A stretch of 64,000 bases of DNA from Arcuatula senhousia (GCA_963971305.1 OZ020309.1:1915001-1979000); one strand, 5' to 3'. Shown: positions 10,966-24,200, counted from the first letter of the stretch. The notes: generated by a model not told the origin, from the letters alone. Program-made: numbers and translations.

Positions 10966-11654
10966 CTATAATGCAGAAAACCTGACTGCAAACCATAGTG
11001 GTGCACCGTGTTGGGGAAAATGCCACGTACCTCGCACGTTTAAGAATCCTGATAAGAGTAGGACCCGTAGGATTTTTGCAGGAGGCTAAATTGCACGACA
11101 TCAATCCTCTTTTCCTGTAACAGTCAAAACTCCCAACCCTGATTGGCCTTGTGTCCCTATTTCATCCACTTCATCATCATTTCATGTTCATTGTATCATC
11201 CATGCCATGTTCACCTCTCGGAAATAGCCAAAATCGCGCTGATAGACGCAATACATTCTATGGTACCGTTGTATGTCCATCGGACATCTATTTCCGGTTT
11301 ACTGAAAACTTTAATTTCCCATCACACTTTTTATTCACTTATACCGGTAACTCGGCAACTAATATTGCTACATAGCTGATATTTAAAAACAAATTTTATA
11401 TATAAGTATTATACATAATCGTCATTGGTCAATAGTTAAAGGCTTAAGCATAACGTAAATCACCTGATTATGCAGAATTGTTAGTTACTGGAAAATGACT
11501 GTGATCTTAAAAATGATAGTCATTCAAGCCAATACAATATGGCAGTCAGCATTGTACTTAAAGCCTCACTAAGTGCGCCTATACCCATATGGAAGATAAA
11601 GTTAATTACAAAACTAACCGAACATGATTGATCAATTTCAGTGTCCAAAAAGAA

Positions 11655-11775
11655 AAAAAAGCAACGCAGCCATACCGGAGAAATTGTGGATGGCAATGGT
11701 CCTGACTTGGTATAGGCATTTCAAACAAAATGATGGGTTGAACCAGGTTTTATGACGCCAAACCTCCCACTTCCA
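11655..11775 (+). repeat. Dispersed repeat shared with 3418-3590
   Basis: It holds CCTGACTTGGTATAGGC and a GGTTTTATGACGCC tract, the plus-strand partner of the copy near 3.5 kb. It lies about 110 bp before a Penelope-like fragment. Confidence 0.55.
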
Positions 11776-11884
11776 CTGCAATCTTTGGAACCGGTAATGA
11801 CAAAAAATAAACCACAAACAACATGGTTGGGAGACACAATATAGGGATATTGAGCCAGAGGTGATTATCTCAGTACAGCAGACC

Positions 11885-12270
11885 AGCCAAAAACTAATTA
11901 AACAAATTAATCACCATATCTTTCAACTCACTTTTGAATTTTTCTACTAGTGGCTGATAATGAAGAAAGATTTTTTTTCAAAGATCGTATTTTCTTATAA
12001 CCCTGCCTCAAAACTCCGTCATGGAGAAATCGGTATCTGATCTAAAAAATCTATGAAATGTGTGCAAGGTTTAGCATATCGAATAAGTTGTGAAGTATAA
12101 ACGCCGTATGCAGGGGAAGTTTGTATATTGCTCTTTAGATTAGGAAAATTAATAATTTGAAAATTAAAAGCGTCTCTTGTATCGTAAATTTTTGTACTGA
12201 GATGACCACCAGGGTCTAATTCGAGATGCCATTGGATTCGGTAGTCTCTTTAATTCACAACTCTGGAGGA
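11885..12270 (-). pseudogene. Penelope-like element fragment, copy 2 (thumb region only)
   Basis: It is closely similar to 4100-4320 and 4660-4830 in the same orientation. On the minus strand it runs unbroken through the thumb (FNFQIINFPN, then AYGVYTSQLIR) and on past the end of the reading frame, while the fingers, palm and catalytic box are absent. It shows that the 330 bp inside copy 1 is an insertion. Confidence 0.75.
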
Positions 12271-13134
12271 TATGGAACTTGTCAGTCACATACATGTAAC
12301 GGGAATATACTAAAATCATTCTCCTGTAAGTGGTCATCAATGTGAACAACATAGGTCATAGCCAGCATTCGAAGCATGCATTGTGTTAATTATATCCATA
12401 CATATAATTTTGACGGGTTTCTTTGGTTTTTTGACGACCTTGGTATGGGGTCTGGGATCAAGGGCACATACATGTAAGATGGGGGTGGAAGGGGAATATT
12501 GTATCCCCGCTCCCCGCCCCCTCCCCCTCCCCGCTCCTCGTCACCACAAAATAGCCACACCACACCACCGACCATGTAAAATTACCACCGCCTGTTTCAC
12601 CACACCATCTATATTTTAACACCGCTTCAGCCACCGTTTCACCGTCCCTCTTTCCATCCCTACACAAGATGTTCACTTCGACGACCTAGATGTATCGTCA
12701 GTTTCAAAAGGAGCAGCATTTGGGGGACAGTTCTCATGTTGAGCAAAACATTGATCTCTTTTGGTTTTAGTTCCTTTTCACTTTTTTTTTAAATAACGTG
12801 TCTTTCTCCTCACCTTTAATATAATTTCTGTTCGCTCCAACATCATTTTGAATACCAGTAATATTGAAACTATGAGAAATTTAGTTCTGAAAGTTTTATT
12901 TTAAATACATAGTCCTTTTCGAGACTTTTTGATGTGTGTACGTAATACTATTTCTGACAGAGTCATGAAAGTAGAGGTTCAATAATAATAGGTATGTTGA
13001 AGTTACATTGTTCATTTCTCTAAATAAGTTGAACATGTTTCCTTTTTAGATATATCCCCAAATAGACACACAATAAAAACATCAGTCATTAACATTTTGG
13101 TAATAATAAAACTTCAAATGAGTTTAATGTTCAT
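12271..13134. other. No gene; C-rich patch
   Basis: A pyrimidine-rich, low-complexity patch lies at 12500-12640 and makes spurious ORFs on both strands. The rest is AT-rich and unassigned, inside the long inverted-repeat element. Confidence 0.4.
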
Positions 13135-13627
13135 TTTTTGGAAAGACGAAACCGGTTCCTAGAACTGATAGCAATTATGACGAAACCGGAGCATTATATT
13201 TGACAAAGCCGGACTCCTTCGGCAAGCATGGGTCACAAAGAAAGTTCAATAATTTTTTAGTTCGAGTAAAAAAAAGAGTAAATAATAGCTGACTTTGTAT
13301 GCAAGTTATTTTTAAACAATGTTTCATTCAAAATATGTCAAATTTTGTTACCCGAGATTGCGTTTTTGTGAATAATTTGAGCAGCCTGTGCAAAAACGTA
13401 CGATTTTGCCATTGGTTCAGTTGATAATCGGCAAGTGAGAAGACAAATCATAACAAACATGGCCAGAATTTATTCTATAGATACCTCGGAATATGTCTAA
13501 AAAAGATTTTTGCATCTTGATAATATGTAAATAGGAAAAAAATCAACATTTTTATATCGTGTCCACTTGTTGACAGATTACCGGAAGTTGACAAAACATT
13601 AGGTACCGGATCTCTTTGACCACAGTG
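13135..13627 (-). repeat. Right long inverted repeat arm
   Basis: This is the inverted copy of 9256-9735. Differences are mostly single bases and short runs of A, so the two arms have drifted only moderately. Confidence 0.75.
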
Positions 13628-14129
13628 CAGAGGAGGGACGACAGCCTAAGGCCGTGTGCAAAGGTCACGTGGTCAAATTCACATCGTCTATCAGCATTTC
13701 AAATTTGATTTACGACCCTTAATTCAGCGTTTTTGTAACAAAATTATTTTACTTCTAATTAACCCCAGGTGTCCAGGGTTTTGTATATCGTCAGAACCAA
13801 GATCCAGCTTTCGTAATATACAACATTAAAACTCAGATATAGGATATCTGTTAATTAATTAATTCATTTACAAATACACATTTTTTGAAAATGTAGTTTT
13901 TAGATTTGACATAAAGACATTTATTTGATAAATACATGGAATTGATTTGCTTCATAAACATGATCTTAGTCTTAACATGTGAAACCAAAAAAAATATATA
14001 TATAAATAATATATTTATATATTAATATTTCGAAGGGGTTTGCAGCTCTTTGCTGTTAATCTTTACATTTACATGTTAATTCAATTTATTAGTGACCAGC
14101 GGTCGAATACACGTGCGGTTTGATGTTGA
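13628..14129. other. AT-rich spacer
   Basis: A simple TA-rich stretch occurs near 13990-14030. No gene is seen. Confidence 0.4.
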
Positions 14130-14420
14130 CCCGTCGATAACCACTGTTAGACTGATTGTCTATACTGACTGATGGGTTTTTAACGTCGTGACTATAGGCT
14201 GAAAAGCCTCTGCAGCGACGTTTCAACACAAGGTTGAAAGGTGATACATGCTTACAGAACTTTCGGCATGCAACCGCCAGCGTTGGCCGGTACAGACATC
14301 AGGGACGGCGATGCGTTTAATGAACTGCAACGTTGCCCCACTCTCACCACGTGGAGGTGCTGGTCGGATTTGGAGAGTGTGATTGTCTATAGGCCACGCA
14401 ATCGATAATATACAAGATAT
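14130..14420 (-). repeat. Dispersed repeat of about 290 bp, inverted partner at 41985-42215
   Basis: The reverse complement shares CCGACCAGCACCTCC, CGTGGTG, GCAGAGGCTTT and an ACCCATCAGTCAGT tail with the plus strand at 41985-42215. The relatively GC-rich body and sharp ends suggest a short retroelement or solo terminal repeat. The family is not recognised. Confidence 0.5.
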
Positions 14421-15004
14421 ATGCGTGCCGTGTGCAAAGTGTCCAACCTCCTCTGATTTCTTGCTAGTTCTATATAATTCCTTGGCTTATTCAATAAACA
14501 AATTTTAATGTGAATCTAAATGTGTTTATATTCAATAAACAGACCAAAGAAAGGGCTTTCATGCGCTATAAGTTTTATGACTGTAATATACCATTAAAAC
14601 CACCAATTAACAGGTAGAAGTTTGTCAATTTCACTTAATTCCCCTGAGGCAATTACCGATAAAAATGTATAATTATTGATTTTTTCCTTGTTAATTTAGC
14701 ACATTTATTGAAAATTTTACTTTAAAAATTTAGACCATCTTTACATTATTCAAATTAAAATTAATTTTTCAAGTGTGATTGCCAAATATTTTATAATTCC
14801 CGAATAATATCTCTTTCCAATGATATAAATATTGTGGAATTTCAATTTATGAAATTTGTGTAAATAAAGAAGAAAGTTGGGAAGGCATAGAAAAATATTT
14901 ACTTTTTGTTACTTATTATTGGATGGTTTTTGACGTCCCTGACTAAATGTGTCAATGGTTTTGATATATACTGAACCTTTATATTTACATTGCTACAGGG
15001 GGCC
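14421..15004. other. AT-rich spacer
   Basis: No gene, repeat or RNA recognised. Confidence 0.4.
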
Positions 15005-15330
15005 AAAGACAGGCCAGGCCCAAAAAATCAACTTTGTTATTTTTGGTCCGATTTTTAAAATCTTTTTGTCATTGGAATCCTTGTGAAAATCCCTGCCTGC
15101 GTTTTTTAATCAGATTTGCAACACCTTTTACTGTTTTTTAGAAATTAGGGGTCAAAGGGGCCAAAAATGCCATTTGTAAAAGTTGGTCGAGGCAAATAGT
15201 TTTACACACTGAGAAATTTATTTGTAGTGGGCCAGTCAATTGTTATTAAGTTTTAATATGATGATTATATCAACTAAAGGAAGCTTTCTATTGCATTTGG
15301 GGTTTGTGGCTCTTACCATTTTAGAAAAAA
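15005..15330 (+). repeat. Dispersed repeat related to 7100-7260
   Basis: It shares a CTAAAGGAAG block and a GCATTTGGGGTTTGT block with 7160-7205. The role is unknown. Confidence 0.4.
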
Positions 15331-15559
15331 AAATTGGGTCAAAATGCAAAAAACGTCAATTAATAGAGAAATAAGATTTTTTCTATTAAATGCTGATGTA
15401 AATATATATGTGTCAAATAAGCATTTTAAAGTCCACCACAGGATGCATGTGTCAAAAAGCTTTGTAAGTCCACCATGGGCTGAATGTGACCAAAGCAATA
15501 GACTATCGATCCATATATATTTGGGTCTCCAACGTACAGGGTTCAACTTGTTGCGGTCG

Positions 15560-15785
15560 TATCATGCTGCGCTCGGCGTAGCTTTTTATTGCACATAGTG
15601 TACATAGTCACAGTTTTCTGAGCAGAGGTCTGATATTTTTCATATAGTTTTATCCTGTAGTACCATACAATGAATACCGATTTTACGCTCCTAGGTCATC
15701 TACTTCCTGTTAATCGAATACTTAGATTTTTACACAGTGTACATACATGCAAAATTTCCGTCACAGTTTTATCAGCAACTACGTG
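15560..15785 (-). mobile_element. Pearl-like core fragment (family of 21330-22302)
   Basis: The minus strand contains one full and one partial core unit: AACAGGAAGTAGATGACC, then ACTACAGGATAAAAC and GAAAACTGTGA. It is truncated and lacks the microsatellite and hairpin end. Confidence 0.55.
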
Positions 15786-15789
15786 GCGT

Positions 15790-16075
15790 AGAGCGTTGAT
15801 GCCAAACAAAAGTATGAACTAGTGCTACTTGATGCCAAATCTGCATTTGATGTCGTAATACACGTTCATTTAATGAGAAAACTATTCCATTGTACTGTGG
15901 AGGATCATTTCCACCATGCACACCAAATGCAACGAGTGTCATCGTCGAAGAGTCCTTTCAAGTTGACCAGGAGGTACGCCAAGGAGGTATACTGAGCACG
16001 GACTTATACAAGATCTATATAAATAATCTACGGAGCAGACTCCAACATTCAGGACGGGGTTGCAAAATTACAAAT
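15790..16075 (+). pseudogene. LINE reverse transcriptase fragment
   Basis: The plus strand encodes YELVLLDAKSAFDVVIH (motif A, about 15810-15860). After a frame change comes FQVDQEVRQGGILSTDLY (motif B, about 15955-16010), then INNLRSRLQHSGRGCKI. Motif C is missing. It is a truncated, frameshifted ORF2 piece, distinct from the 2.3 and 7.6 kb copies because it covers the palm rather than the C-terminus. Confidence 0.75.
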
Positions 16076-16180
16076 ACCAAAACGCAGGTATAAACTGTTA
16101 ATTTGGATATGCTAAATATCGATTTTCCAAGGAGTATGAAAAAGGGTTGGCCCATGAACCCTGTGCACATTAAAGACCTT
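16076..16180. repeat. Decayed hammerhead half and shared repeat block
   Basis: 16076-16135 matches the left half of the 34250-34350 ribozyme repeat (AATTTGG, TATGCT, CCAAGGAGTA) and then stops. 16137-16180 is the block also found at 6535-6585. The junction suggests one insertion cutting another. Confidence 0.45.
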
Positions 16181-16815
16181 ATGAAAGACTAGTATTTAAA
16201 ACCACTACACCACCGGCTCTCCTAAAATTATATTAGAGTTCATCCTTAGCAACGTTGTGGGAAAACTTAATCCTTTTGTTTGAGAATCAAATGAAAATTG
16301 ATAGGTTGAATGTAAACGAAACAAAATAGGTTCTAAACTAATTCGTTATTGCTAGACGTGTACACGTAAACAAAAAAATCAAGGGTTTTTTCCCAGATTT
16401 CGACCAATATTACAATTTTCATGGGTTATTCCTGGCCAGGAGGGAAATTCTAATATTCAAGGGTTTTTCCCGTTTTCCTGGGTCATCATGCATATGCTAT
16501 TCCCTCGTTCTCAAATGTTAACACCCAATGGTAGTCATGGTAAAGCCAACTTGTTCTAATCCAGCTCTACGAGTAGTCATCAGCCATATGATGGTTCTTC
16601 GTATATGTAGACTAAGGTCCCATTAGAGGGTTAGACTTTCAGTTTGGTAATGACTATCAAGATGCATGATTGCAATGCATGAAACGGTTTGGCTTTCAAA
16701 AACTTGGTTCCATCCTCTAATCTTTTAAATACTATAAGTTTAACCAAGTATAGACCTTTGCACTTTTCATAAACCTGGACAACCTGATTTGTCACCGCTT
16801 TTTGTAAACATTGTA
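16181..16815. other. Unassigned spacer
   Basis: No gene is recognised. The sequence has no clear tandem or inverted structure. Confidence 0.35.
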
Positions 16816-16871
16816 GTTTGATTTATACATAATACATGTACAAAAGCAGGTATATAACGGTAAATTTGGTT

Positions 16872-16917
16872 ATGCTGTAAATAAATAATTCAAGGAGTAA
16901 CATCTCATTAGCAGCAT
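16872..16917 (-). ncRNA. Decayed hammerhead motif
   Basis: It aligns with the motif at 34302-34347: stem I ATGCTG/CAGCAT is intact, but the core CTGATGA reads CTAATGA and GAAA reads GAAT. It is expected to be inactive. Confidence 0.6.
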
Positions 16918-16970
16918 TTGAACAAAATATTTAAAGGTTGAAAATCAAAAATCAATATGCACAGGGGTGA

Positions 16971-17945
16971 AAAGCCGAGTTGCCCCTCCTCTTATGTTTA
17001 GTAATACGGCAAAGTTTAATTAAATTTTTTGAGTTGTGGTCCGGAAACCACTATTTCAAGAAATTTTCAACAGTTTTTCTAATGCCGTGACCTTGACCTT
17101 CAATGGATTTACTTCAAAATCATTAGGGTTCCTCTTCTTAAAGTATTTAACAATATCGCAAAGTTTTATTAAAATGGGTTCACAACTTTTTGAATTATGG
17201 TCCGGAAACCACTAATTCAAGAAATTTTCCAACAGTTTTTCTGCCCCTGTGACCTTGACCTTGAATGGATTTACTAAAAAATCAAAAGGTTTACTTCTCG
17301 TATGGTATGCTACAATATCCCAAAATTTCATTAAAATGGATTCACAACTTTTTGAATTATGGCCTGGAAACCTGACTAATTCAAGAAATTTTCCAAAGTT
17401 TTTTTTTTTGTCGCTGTGACCTTGACCTTTAAAGGATTTACTCCAAAATCAATAGGGTTCCTCCTTTCATGGTATGTAACAATACCTTTAAGTTTTATGA
17501 AAAAATCAGTTTTCACAACTTTGAGTTATGGTCCGGAAACCACTAATTTGAGAAATTTTTCAAAGTTTTTCTGCCGCTGTGACCTTGAATGGATTTACTC
17601 CAAAATCAATCGGATTCCTCCTCTTATGGCATGTAACAATATCTCATAGTGTTATTAAAATCAGTTGACAACTTTTGGAGTTATGGTCCGGAAACCACTA
17701 ATTCGAGAATTTTTTCAAAGTTTTTCTGCTGCTGTGACCTTGACTTTGAATGGATTTACTCCAAAATCAATAGGGTTCCTCCTCTTATGGTATGTAACAA
17801 TATCTCAAAGTGTTATTAAAATAGTTGACAACTTTTTAAGTTATGGTCTGGAAACCAATTGTTCACGCCCCCCCTGCACGCCCGCCCAGCCGCGGGCCAT
17901 CATCATTACAATAGCCGAGTTCAACTTCGTTGCAACTCGGCTAAA
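16971..17945 (+). mobile_element. Pearl-like element, cores of 155-167 bp
   Basis: It begins AAAGCCGAGTTGCCCC and ends with a hairpin built from AGCCGAGTT and AACTCGGCT (17913-17942). Five core units start at GACCTTGA positions 17089, 17251, 17418, 17581 and 17736; each contains a GTCCGGAAACCAC-type block. A C-rich linker (17868-17900) stands where related elements have a microsatellite. The 17416-18105 open frames are products of the repeat. Confidence 0.75.
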
Positions 17946-18063
17946 AAGAATTGAAAGAAAAACACTTGTACCCGAAAACTTGAACAAGGAAGCCAAATCA
18001 ACCTTTAAAAATCATCAACCTCAGATGTGTTTGGGTAAAAAGAATCAATTTCACAATAATCTA

Positions 18064-18069
18064 TTTAAT
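18064..18069 (-). terminator. Candidate poly(A) signal of PSMD13
   Basis: The minus strand reads ATTAAA about 125 bases after the stop codon, in an AT-rich 3' untranslated stretch. It is a common variant of the poly(A) hexamer. Position and sense fit, but other AT-rich hexamers nearby could serve. Confidence 0.35.
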
Positions 18070-18192
18070 GTATTATGTAATGGTAACAAAATAATGACAA
18101 AGTAACACAATGAAGTATATTGTTTCTATCTTCTCTCTTTACAACAGTGTATGGTGAAGGACTTAGCACTTTAAATATCAAGTGTCATGTAA

Positions 18193-18288
18193 TCACGTCA
18201 AGATGTCATGAGCCTTGAGCTCCACCAGCTTTTCCATGGTCAGGACGTCTGTGCACCATTGCTCTAATCTTTTCTGCATTGTGGATAC
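18193..18288 (-). CDS. PSMD13: PSMD13 exon 13 (last)
   Basis: It encodes [14 protein letters not shown] to the terminal KAHDILT and the TGA at 18195-18193 (residues 350-380). The acceptor is AG at 18290-18289. The AHDILT end is identical to that of the vertebrate protein, which fixes the gene's identity and strand. Confidence 0.96.
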   Translation of the reverse strand, partial: VSTMQKRLEQWCTDVLTMEKLVELKAHDILT

Positions 18289-21200
18289 CTTAAAAACAAA
18301 TATAACAATCAGAGTAAAACTTATAAATTAAATCTTATTGAATCTAAAAAATTGCAGAAAACCAAATACTGTTAACACCCTTATTTTTGCAAGATATTTA
18401 TTTTCAATGATTTGGCAGTCAAACATTTGTCCTGAAATTAAATACCTGGAAAATGAAATAAATTGTATGAAATGAATAGAACAATGAGCAGAATATTAAA
18501 TCAAGTACTCACGAACTTGAGTGAAATCATTAAATTGTAAAAATAAGTACCCGTGAAAATAAGTAGGTTTACAGTACACTACATACATAAATTAATAAGT
18601 AAGTAAGTAAAATTCTATTATAATATGGCATAATAAAAACATTACAACACAAGCTCTAAGGAGCTTTTAACCAAATATAAGAAGAAGACTCTTCAATTTA
18701 ACTATTTACATCTATTCCAAAATTAAATGTGTGAGACGATTGGGATGCTCTACCCTACCCTATTTTAAAACATTTGATTTAATATCTGCCTATTGCTTCA
18801 TCAATTAAATAATAGAAGTTCCTCTCTCACAATTTTAAAATTCTGGAAGAGTAATAAGTTGCAAATAGTAAACAAGAGTTGTCAATTATTATTAAAGTCA
18901 TATTTCGGAGTTTAAGGTTCTCCAATTTTGTACAAATTTTCTCCTTTTCAATGATACCTTCTGGTCTTAAAATAACATTTGTTACATGTATTCACGTACC
19001 TGTTGTAAATCTAAAACTCTTGGTTGAACCCATGTCAGTGATACTTTTTGGTCGATTTCATCAATGAATCCTTTAACAAGACCTAAACTCAAAGCTTTCA
19101 TTACCAACAGTTCAATCTGTAAAAATAGGGCATGTAATGGGACATTAAATGATACCCCACCACGTTACAATATCAAAAGTTCATAAAATTTGATTTCAAA
19201 GTGGCCTATCTCGAAAACTGTTTTTCGGATCATGCTGGAAATTAAACTTGACCTGTATTTTATTGTACTCAATAGCTGTACAAAATATCAATTGAATCCC
19301 ATGACGCATTTTCAAGTTATTGGTCAGAAACTCAAAATTTCATGAAATTTGATTTTTCAAAGTGGCCTATCTCGAAAACTGTTTTTCTGATCATGCTGGA
19401 AATCGAACTTGACCTGTATTTTATTGTACTAAACAGCTGTGCAAAATATCATTCAAATCCTTTAACACGTTTTTAAGTTATTGGTCGGAAACTCAAAATT
19501 TCATGAAATTTGATTTTTCAAAGTGGCCTATCTCAAAAACTATTTTTTGGATCATGCTGGAAATCGAACTTGACCTGTATTTTATTGTACTTAACAGCTG
19601 TGCAAAATATCATTAAAATCCTTAAACGCGTTTTCAAGTTATTGGTCGGAAACCTTTGGGGGACGGACAGACGGACAGACGGACGGACGGACAGACACCG
19701 AAAAAAACTGAGGGTATAACATAATACCCTGCCACTTCGTGTGGCGGGGTATAAAAACCAAAGATGTTTATAATGACACAAGATTTCATTAATAAAACTG
19801 TTAACAAGGCTTTCATTACCAGAAGTTCAATCTGAAAAAAAATACAAATGTATTAATGACACATTATTTCAATACTAGTAGTTCAATCTGAAACATACAC
19901 AAAATTGGTCTATAACAAAAATGCTTGGGTTGTGTTAAATGGGAAGCAGGTAAGCGAAACTGGGACAGACCTGAAATTGAATACTACATTATGGGAGCAC
20001 ATGCTGATGCTGAATACCAAATATCACAAGGTGTAGTTACTGAGTAAACTTACAAAACTTTCTCCTAGTTAATTAAACATGATCACTCCTAAATATTTTC
20101 ATATTATTCATATTTCAGGTACTGCTGAATAATTTAGTATTTTTTGGACTGAACCTGACCCGACATGGACTGGTTTACCATTTTTTGTATAATTGGGCAA
20201 AGGAAAAATAGTAAAGTTTTAACACATTATTTTGGGAAATCTAGATTAAAATTATTGAAATTATTGGTTTTAGCAAATAATATGTCTAAAGAGGATTCGT
20301 TACTGTCTTTCTGAATGCAAATATGTCATAGAGCAAAAAGTTCGGGTAGAATGACCAAATGCCCTTTTACACTTATTTTAAGCTAAAAATAGTTCCTAAT
20401 CAACATGTTATTGATGTATCCTTATCTTTTAGTTCAAATCCATCAAGATTACAATGAAACATTTGTATGAAAACATTACAAAATCAAGTTTATTCTGACC
20501 TTATTGATGGAATAATTTTTGTTTGTCCTACTCAAGAAAAGATAACTCTCTAAAAAGTGTTGAGAAGGACTAAAATAATCAGTCATCCCAAAAATATGAA
20601 AATAGTCTATTGTGACTGAACTTTACTTTATCAGAAGAAAGGTCCATGTGCTCATATAAGAATTATGACATCAAAATTTTGAAAAGGAAGGGGAATCCTC
20701 TAGATTTTACATGGGAATCCTCTAGATTTTACATGGGATTCCTCTAGATTTACATGGGATTCCTCTAGATTTTACATGGGATTCCTCTAGATTTACATGG
20801 GATTCCTCTAGATTTTACATAACTTAAACAATGTGATGCTTTGGCCTTTAAAACTATGAAGTTATATAAAGAATTTTAAATAATTTTATATGTTGGTGTT
20901 TTTAAAAGTTCTACACAATCAGTTAATGTAATAAAAGGTAGGGGTTTAGAGTACGAAATTATCTTCAGTATTGAAAGGAAAAGTTTATGGATGTACCAAA
21001 ATCTGAAGGAAATTCTTAAACATGAAGAGTGACCACCCTTAAAGAATTTACCTGTATAAAGAAAAAAATTCTAAATAAGTTGAAAAGAAAATAGATGATC
21101 TGTATAGAAGCATTTTATAGAAATCAAACAGTAAGTGCTGTGGTTTAATTATTATTTGTGGGTTTTCATTTTTCATGGGTGGCCTAGTCATGAAATTTGA

Positions 21201-24200
21201 TACCCTACAAAAAAGATATATAAAATTGATCTGTATGCCGCAGACTTCAGAACCAATGAAAGAAACTAAGAAAGCATGCTCACATACCCCACAGGTTCTA
21301 CTATTTGACTATAATAACAAGTAAATCTGTGAGCTAGTGCTCACTAGTGATACCCCCGCTCCCCAAACTTAGCCATGCATACAAGTTTAAATACTCGGTA
21401 AACAGGAAGTAGTTGACCTAGGAACATAAAATCACTATACACCATATGGGATTATAGGATAAAGTTGTATACAAAATATCAGAACTCTATCTCATGTAGT
21501 TGCTTGGGAAACTGTGACGGAAATTTTGCATTTATGTCTATTATGTGTTAAAACCTAAGTATTCGGTAAACAGGAAGTAGACAACCTAGGAGCATAAAAT
21601 TGGTATACACCATATGGTACTTTAGGATAAAGCTGTATACAAAATATCAAACCTCTATCTCATGTAGTTGCTTGGGAAACTGTGACGGAAATTTTGCATT
21701 TATGTCTATTATGTGTAAAAACCTAAGTATTCGGTAAACAGGAAGTAGACTACGTAGGAACATAAAATCAGTATACACCATATGGGACTATAGGATAAAG
21801 CTGTATACAAAATATCAAACCTCTATCTCATGTAGTTGCTTGGGAAACTGTGACGAAAATTTTGCATTTATGTCTATTATGTGTAAAAACCTAAGTATTC
21901 GGTCAACAGGAAGTAGACTACGTAGGAACATAAAATTGGTATACACCATATGGGACTATAAGATAAAGCTGTATAAAAAATATCAGACCTCTATCTCATG
22001 TAGTTGCTTGGGAAACTGTGACGAAAATTTTACATTTATGTCTATTATGTGTTAAAACCTAAGTATTCGGTAAACAGGAAGTAGACTAGCTAGGAACATA
22101 AAATCAGTATACACCATATGGGACTATATGATAAAGCTGTATACAAAATATCAGAACTCTATTTCATGTAGTTGCTTAGAAAACTGTGACGGAAGTTTTG
22201 TTACGGACGGACGGACGAACGAACGGACGGACGGACGAACGGACGGACGTACGGACAAGGGTAAAACAGTATACCCCCCTCTTCTTCGAAGCGGGGGTAT
22301 AATTAGTAAACTTTTGCAAAATAAAAATTTGTGATAACACACACCACTACATGTATTATACTTCTTGCATCTTACATACCAAGTTTCATTAAATTATGTT
22401 CAGTAGTGATGGTAGTTTAAGAGGAGTTTTGTTCACAAACTAAAACTAGAACAAGAGTTAACACTGAAGTATGTCTCGCCTGTCGGCACCATCAGAAACA
22501 ATTATTCTTTCTTACTTCCACTATATTTTGAATTTACATGGATTTTCAGTTTCAGAGATCTATAAATGTTTATAGAACTTAAATATTACAAATATATGCA
22601 ATTAAAATAATCAAAGTCACTCAACCAGAAAATCAAGGTCAAGGTCAAAAGATAAGGATGTAACTGTGCTAAGTTACAACTGGGGCATATGCATACCAAG
22701 TTTCATCAACCTAGGACTTATAGTTCTTTAGATATGGAGGTGCTCGCAAAACTTTTCCATTGCTATTATACGTATTGAAAATTGTCAAAGTCACTCAACC
22801 GGAAAATCAAGGTCAAGGTCAAAAGATGGGGATGCAACTGTGCTAAGCTACTACTGGGGCATATGCATACCAAGTTTCATCAACCTAGGACCTATAGTTC
22901 TTGAGATACGGAGGTGCTCACAAAACTTTTCCATTGCTATTATATGTATTGAAAATTGTCAAAGTCACTCAACCGGAAAATCAAGGTCAAGGTCAAAAGA
23001 TGGGGATGCAACTGTGCTAAGCTACTACTGGGGCATATGCATACCAAGTTTCATCAACCTAGGACCTATAGGTCTTGAGATATGGAGGTGCTCATAAAAC
23101 TTTTCCAAAAAGTTAACGCTGCCGTAGTCGCCGCTGCCACCGGTAAAGTAACACCTATGTCCCGCTCTGCTTCGCAGGCGAGACAAAAACTGTGAGCCGC
23201 AGCTCACAAATAAATACCCCCACCCCCCAAAAAATTTAATCAGATAAAATTTTAGAATAGGAGATGCACATCTACATTATGTCACAAAAATTGTTTGTAA
23301 GTTTCATGAAAATCCATCAAGGGGTTTAGGAGGATTTGCAAATAAGAGATGAGCACCCCCATGTAGTCGAATGGCTGAGTCCATGTATTGCTATGGGAAA
23401 CCCCAAAATCATTCTGATCAAACTTTCAAATAGTAGGTGCACATCTATATTATGTCACAAAGATTGTGTAAAAATTTCAAGACAATCCATCAAGGGGTTT
23501 AGGATTAGTTGTGGATAAGAGATGGGTACCCCTTTGAAGTCGAATGGCTAAGTCCATGTTTTACTCTGGGAAACCCCAAAAATCGTTCTGATCAAATTTT
23601 AAAATAGCAGGTGCACATCTACACTATGTCACAAAGATTGTGTGTAAGTTTCATGAAAATCCATCAATGGGTTTAGGAGGAGTTGCAGATAAGAGATGGG
23701 TACCCCTATGTAGTCGAATGGCTAAGTCCATGTTTTGCTATGGGAAACCCCAAAAATCATTCTGATCAAATTTTAAAATAGCAGGTGCATATCTACACTA
23801 TGTCACAAAGATTGTGTGTTAGTTTCATGAAAATCCATCAATGGGTTAAGGAGGAGTTGCGGATAAGAGATGGGTACCCCCATGTAGTCAAATGGCTAAG
23901 TCCATGTTTTGCTATGGGAAACCCCAAAAATCGTTCTGATCAAATTTTAAAATAGTAGGTGCACATCTACATTATGTCACAAAGATTGTGTGCAAGTTTC
24001 ATGAAAATCCATCAAGGGGTTTAGGAGGAGTTGCGGATAAGAGATGGGTACCCCCATGTAGTCGAATGGCTAAGTCCATGTTTTGCTATGGGAAACCCCA
24101 AAAATCATTCTGATCAAATTTTAAAATAGTAGGTGCACATCTACATTATGTCACAAAGATTGTGTGCAAGTTTCATGAAAATCCATCAAGGGGTTTAGGA

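Larger units (their letters stand above)
9256..13627. mobile_element. 4.4-kb element with terminal inverted repeats of about 480 bp
   Basis: The left arm (9256-9735) and right arm (13135-13627) are inverted copies starting GCACTGTGGTCAAAGAGATC and staying similar through the CGTACG tract, the CTTGCCGAAGGAGTCCGGC tract and the GGTTTTGTCTTTC tract. The outer flanks both read AGA next to the ends, a possible 3-bp target duplication. The interior has no transposase: it holds a tRNA-like relic, repeats and a Penelope fragment. It is probably a non-autonomous DNA transposon. The superfamily is unknown. Confidence 0.75.

Noticed and set aside
12383..12676. Proline- and glycine-rich ORFs on both strands
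   Set aside because: They come from a C-rich low-complexity patch with no supporting motif or splice context.
16565..16600. Possible hammerhead from a TCATCAG match
   Set aside because: A stem II-like hairpin follows but the GAAA core is missing.
17416..18105. Plus-strand ORFs of 77 and 146 residues with repeated segments
   Set aside because: They translate the tandem cores of a pearl-like element.
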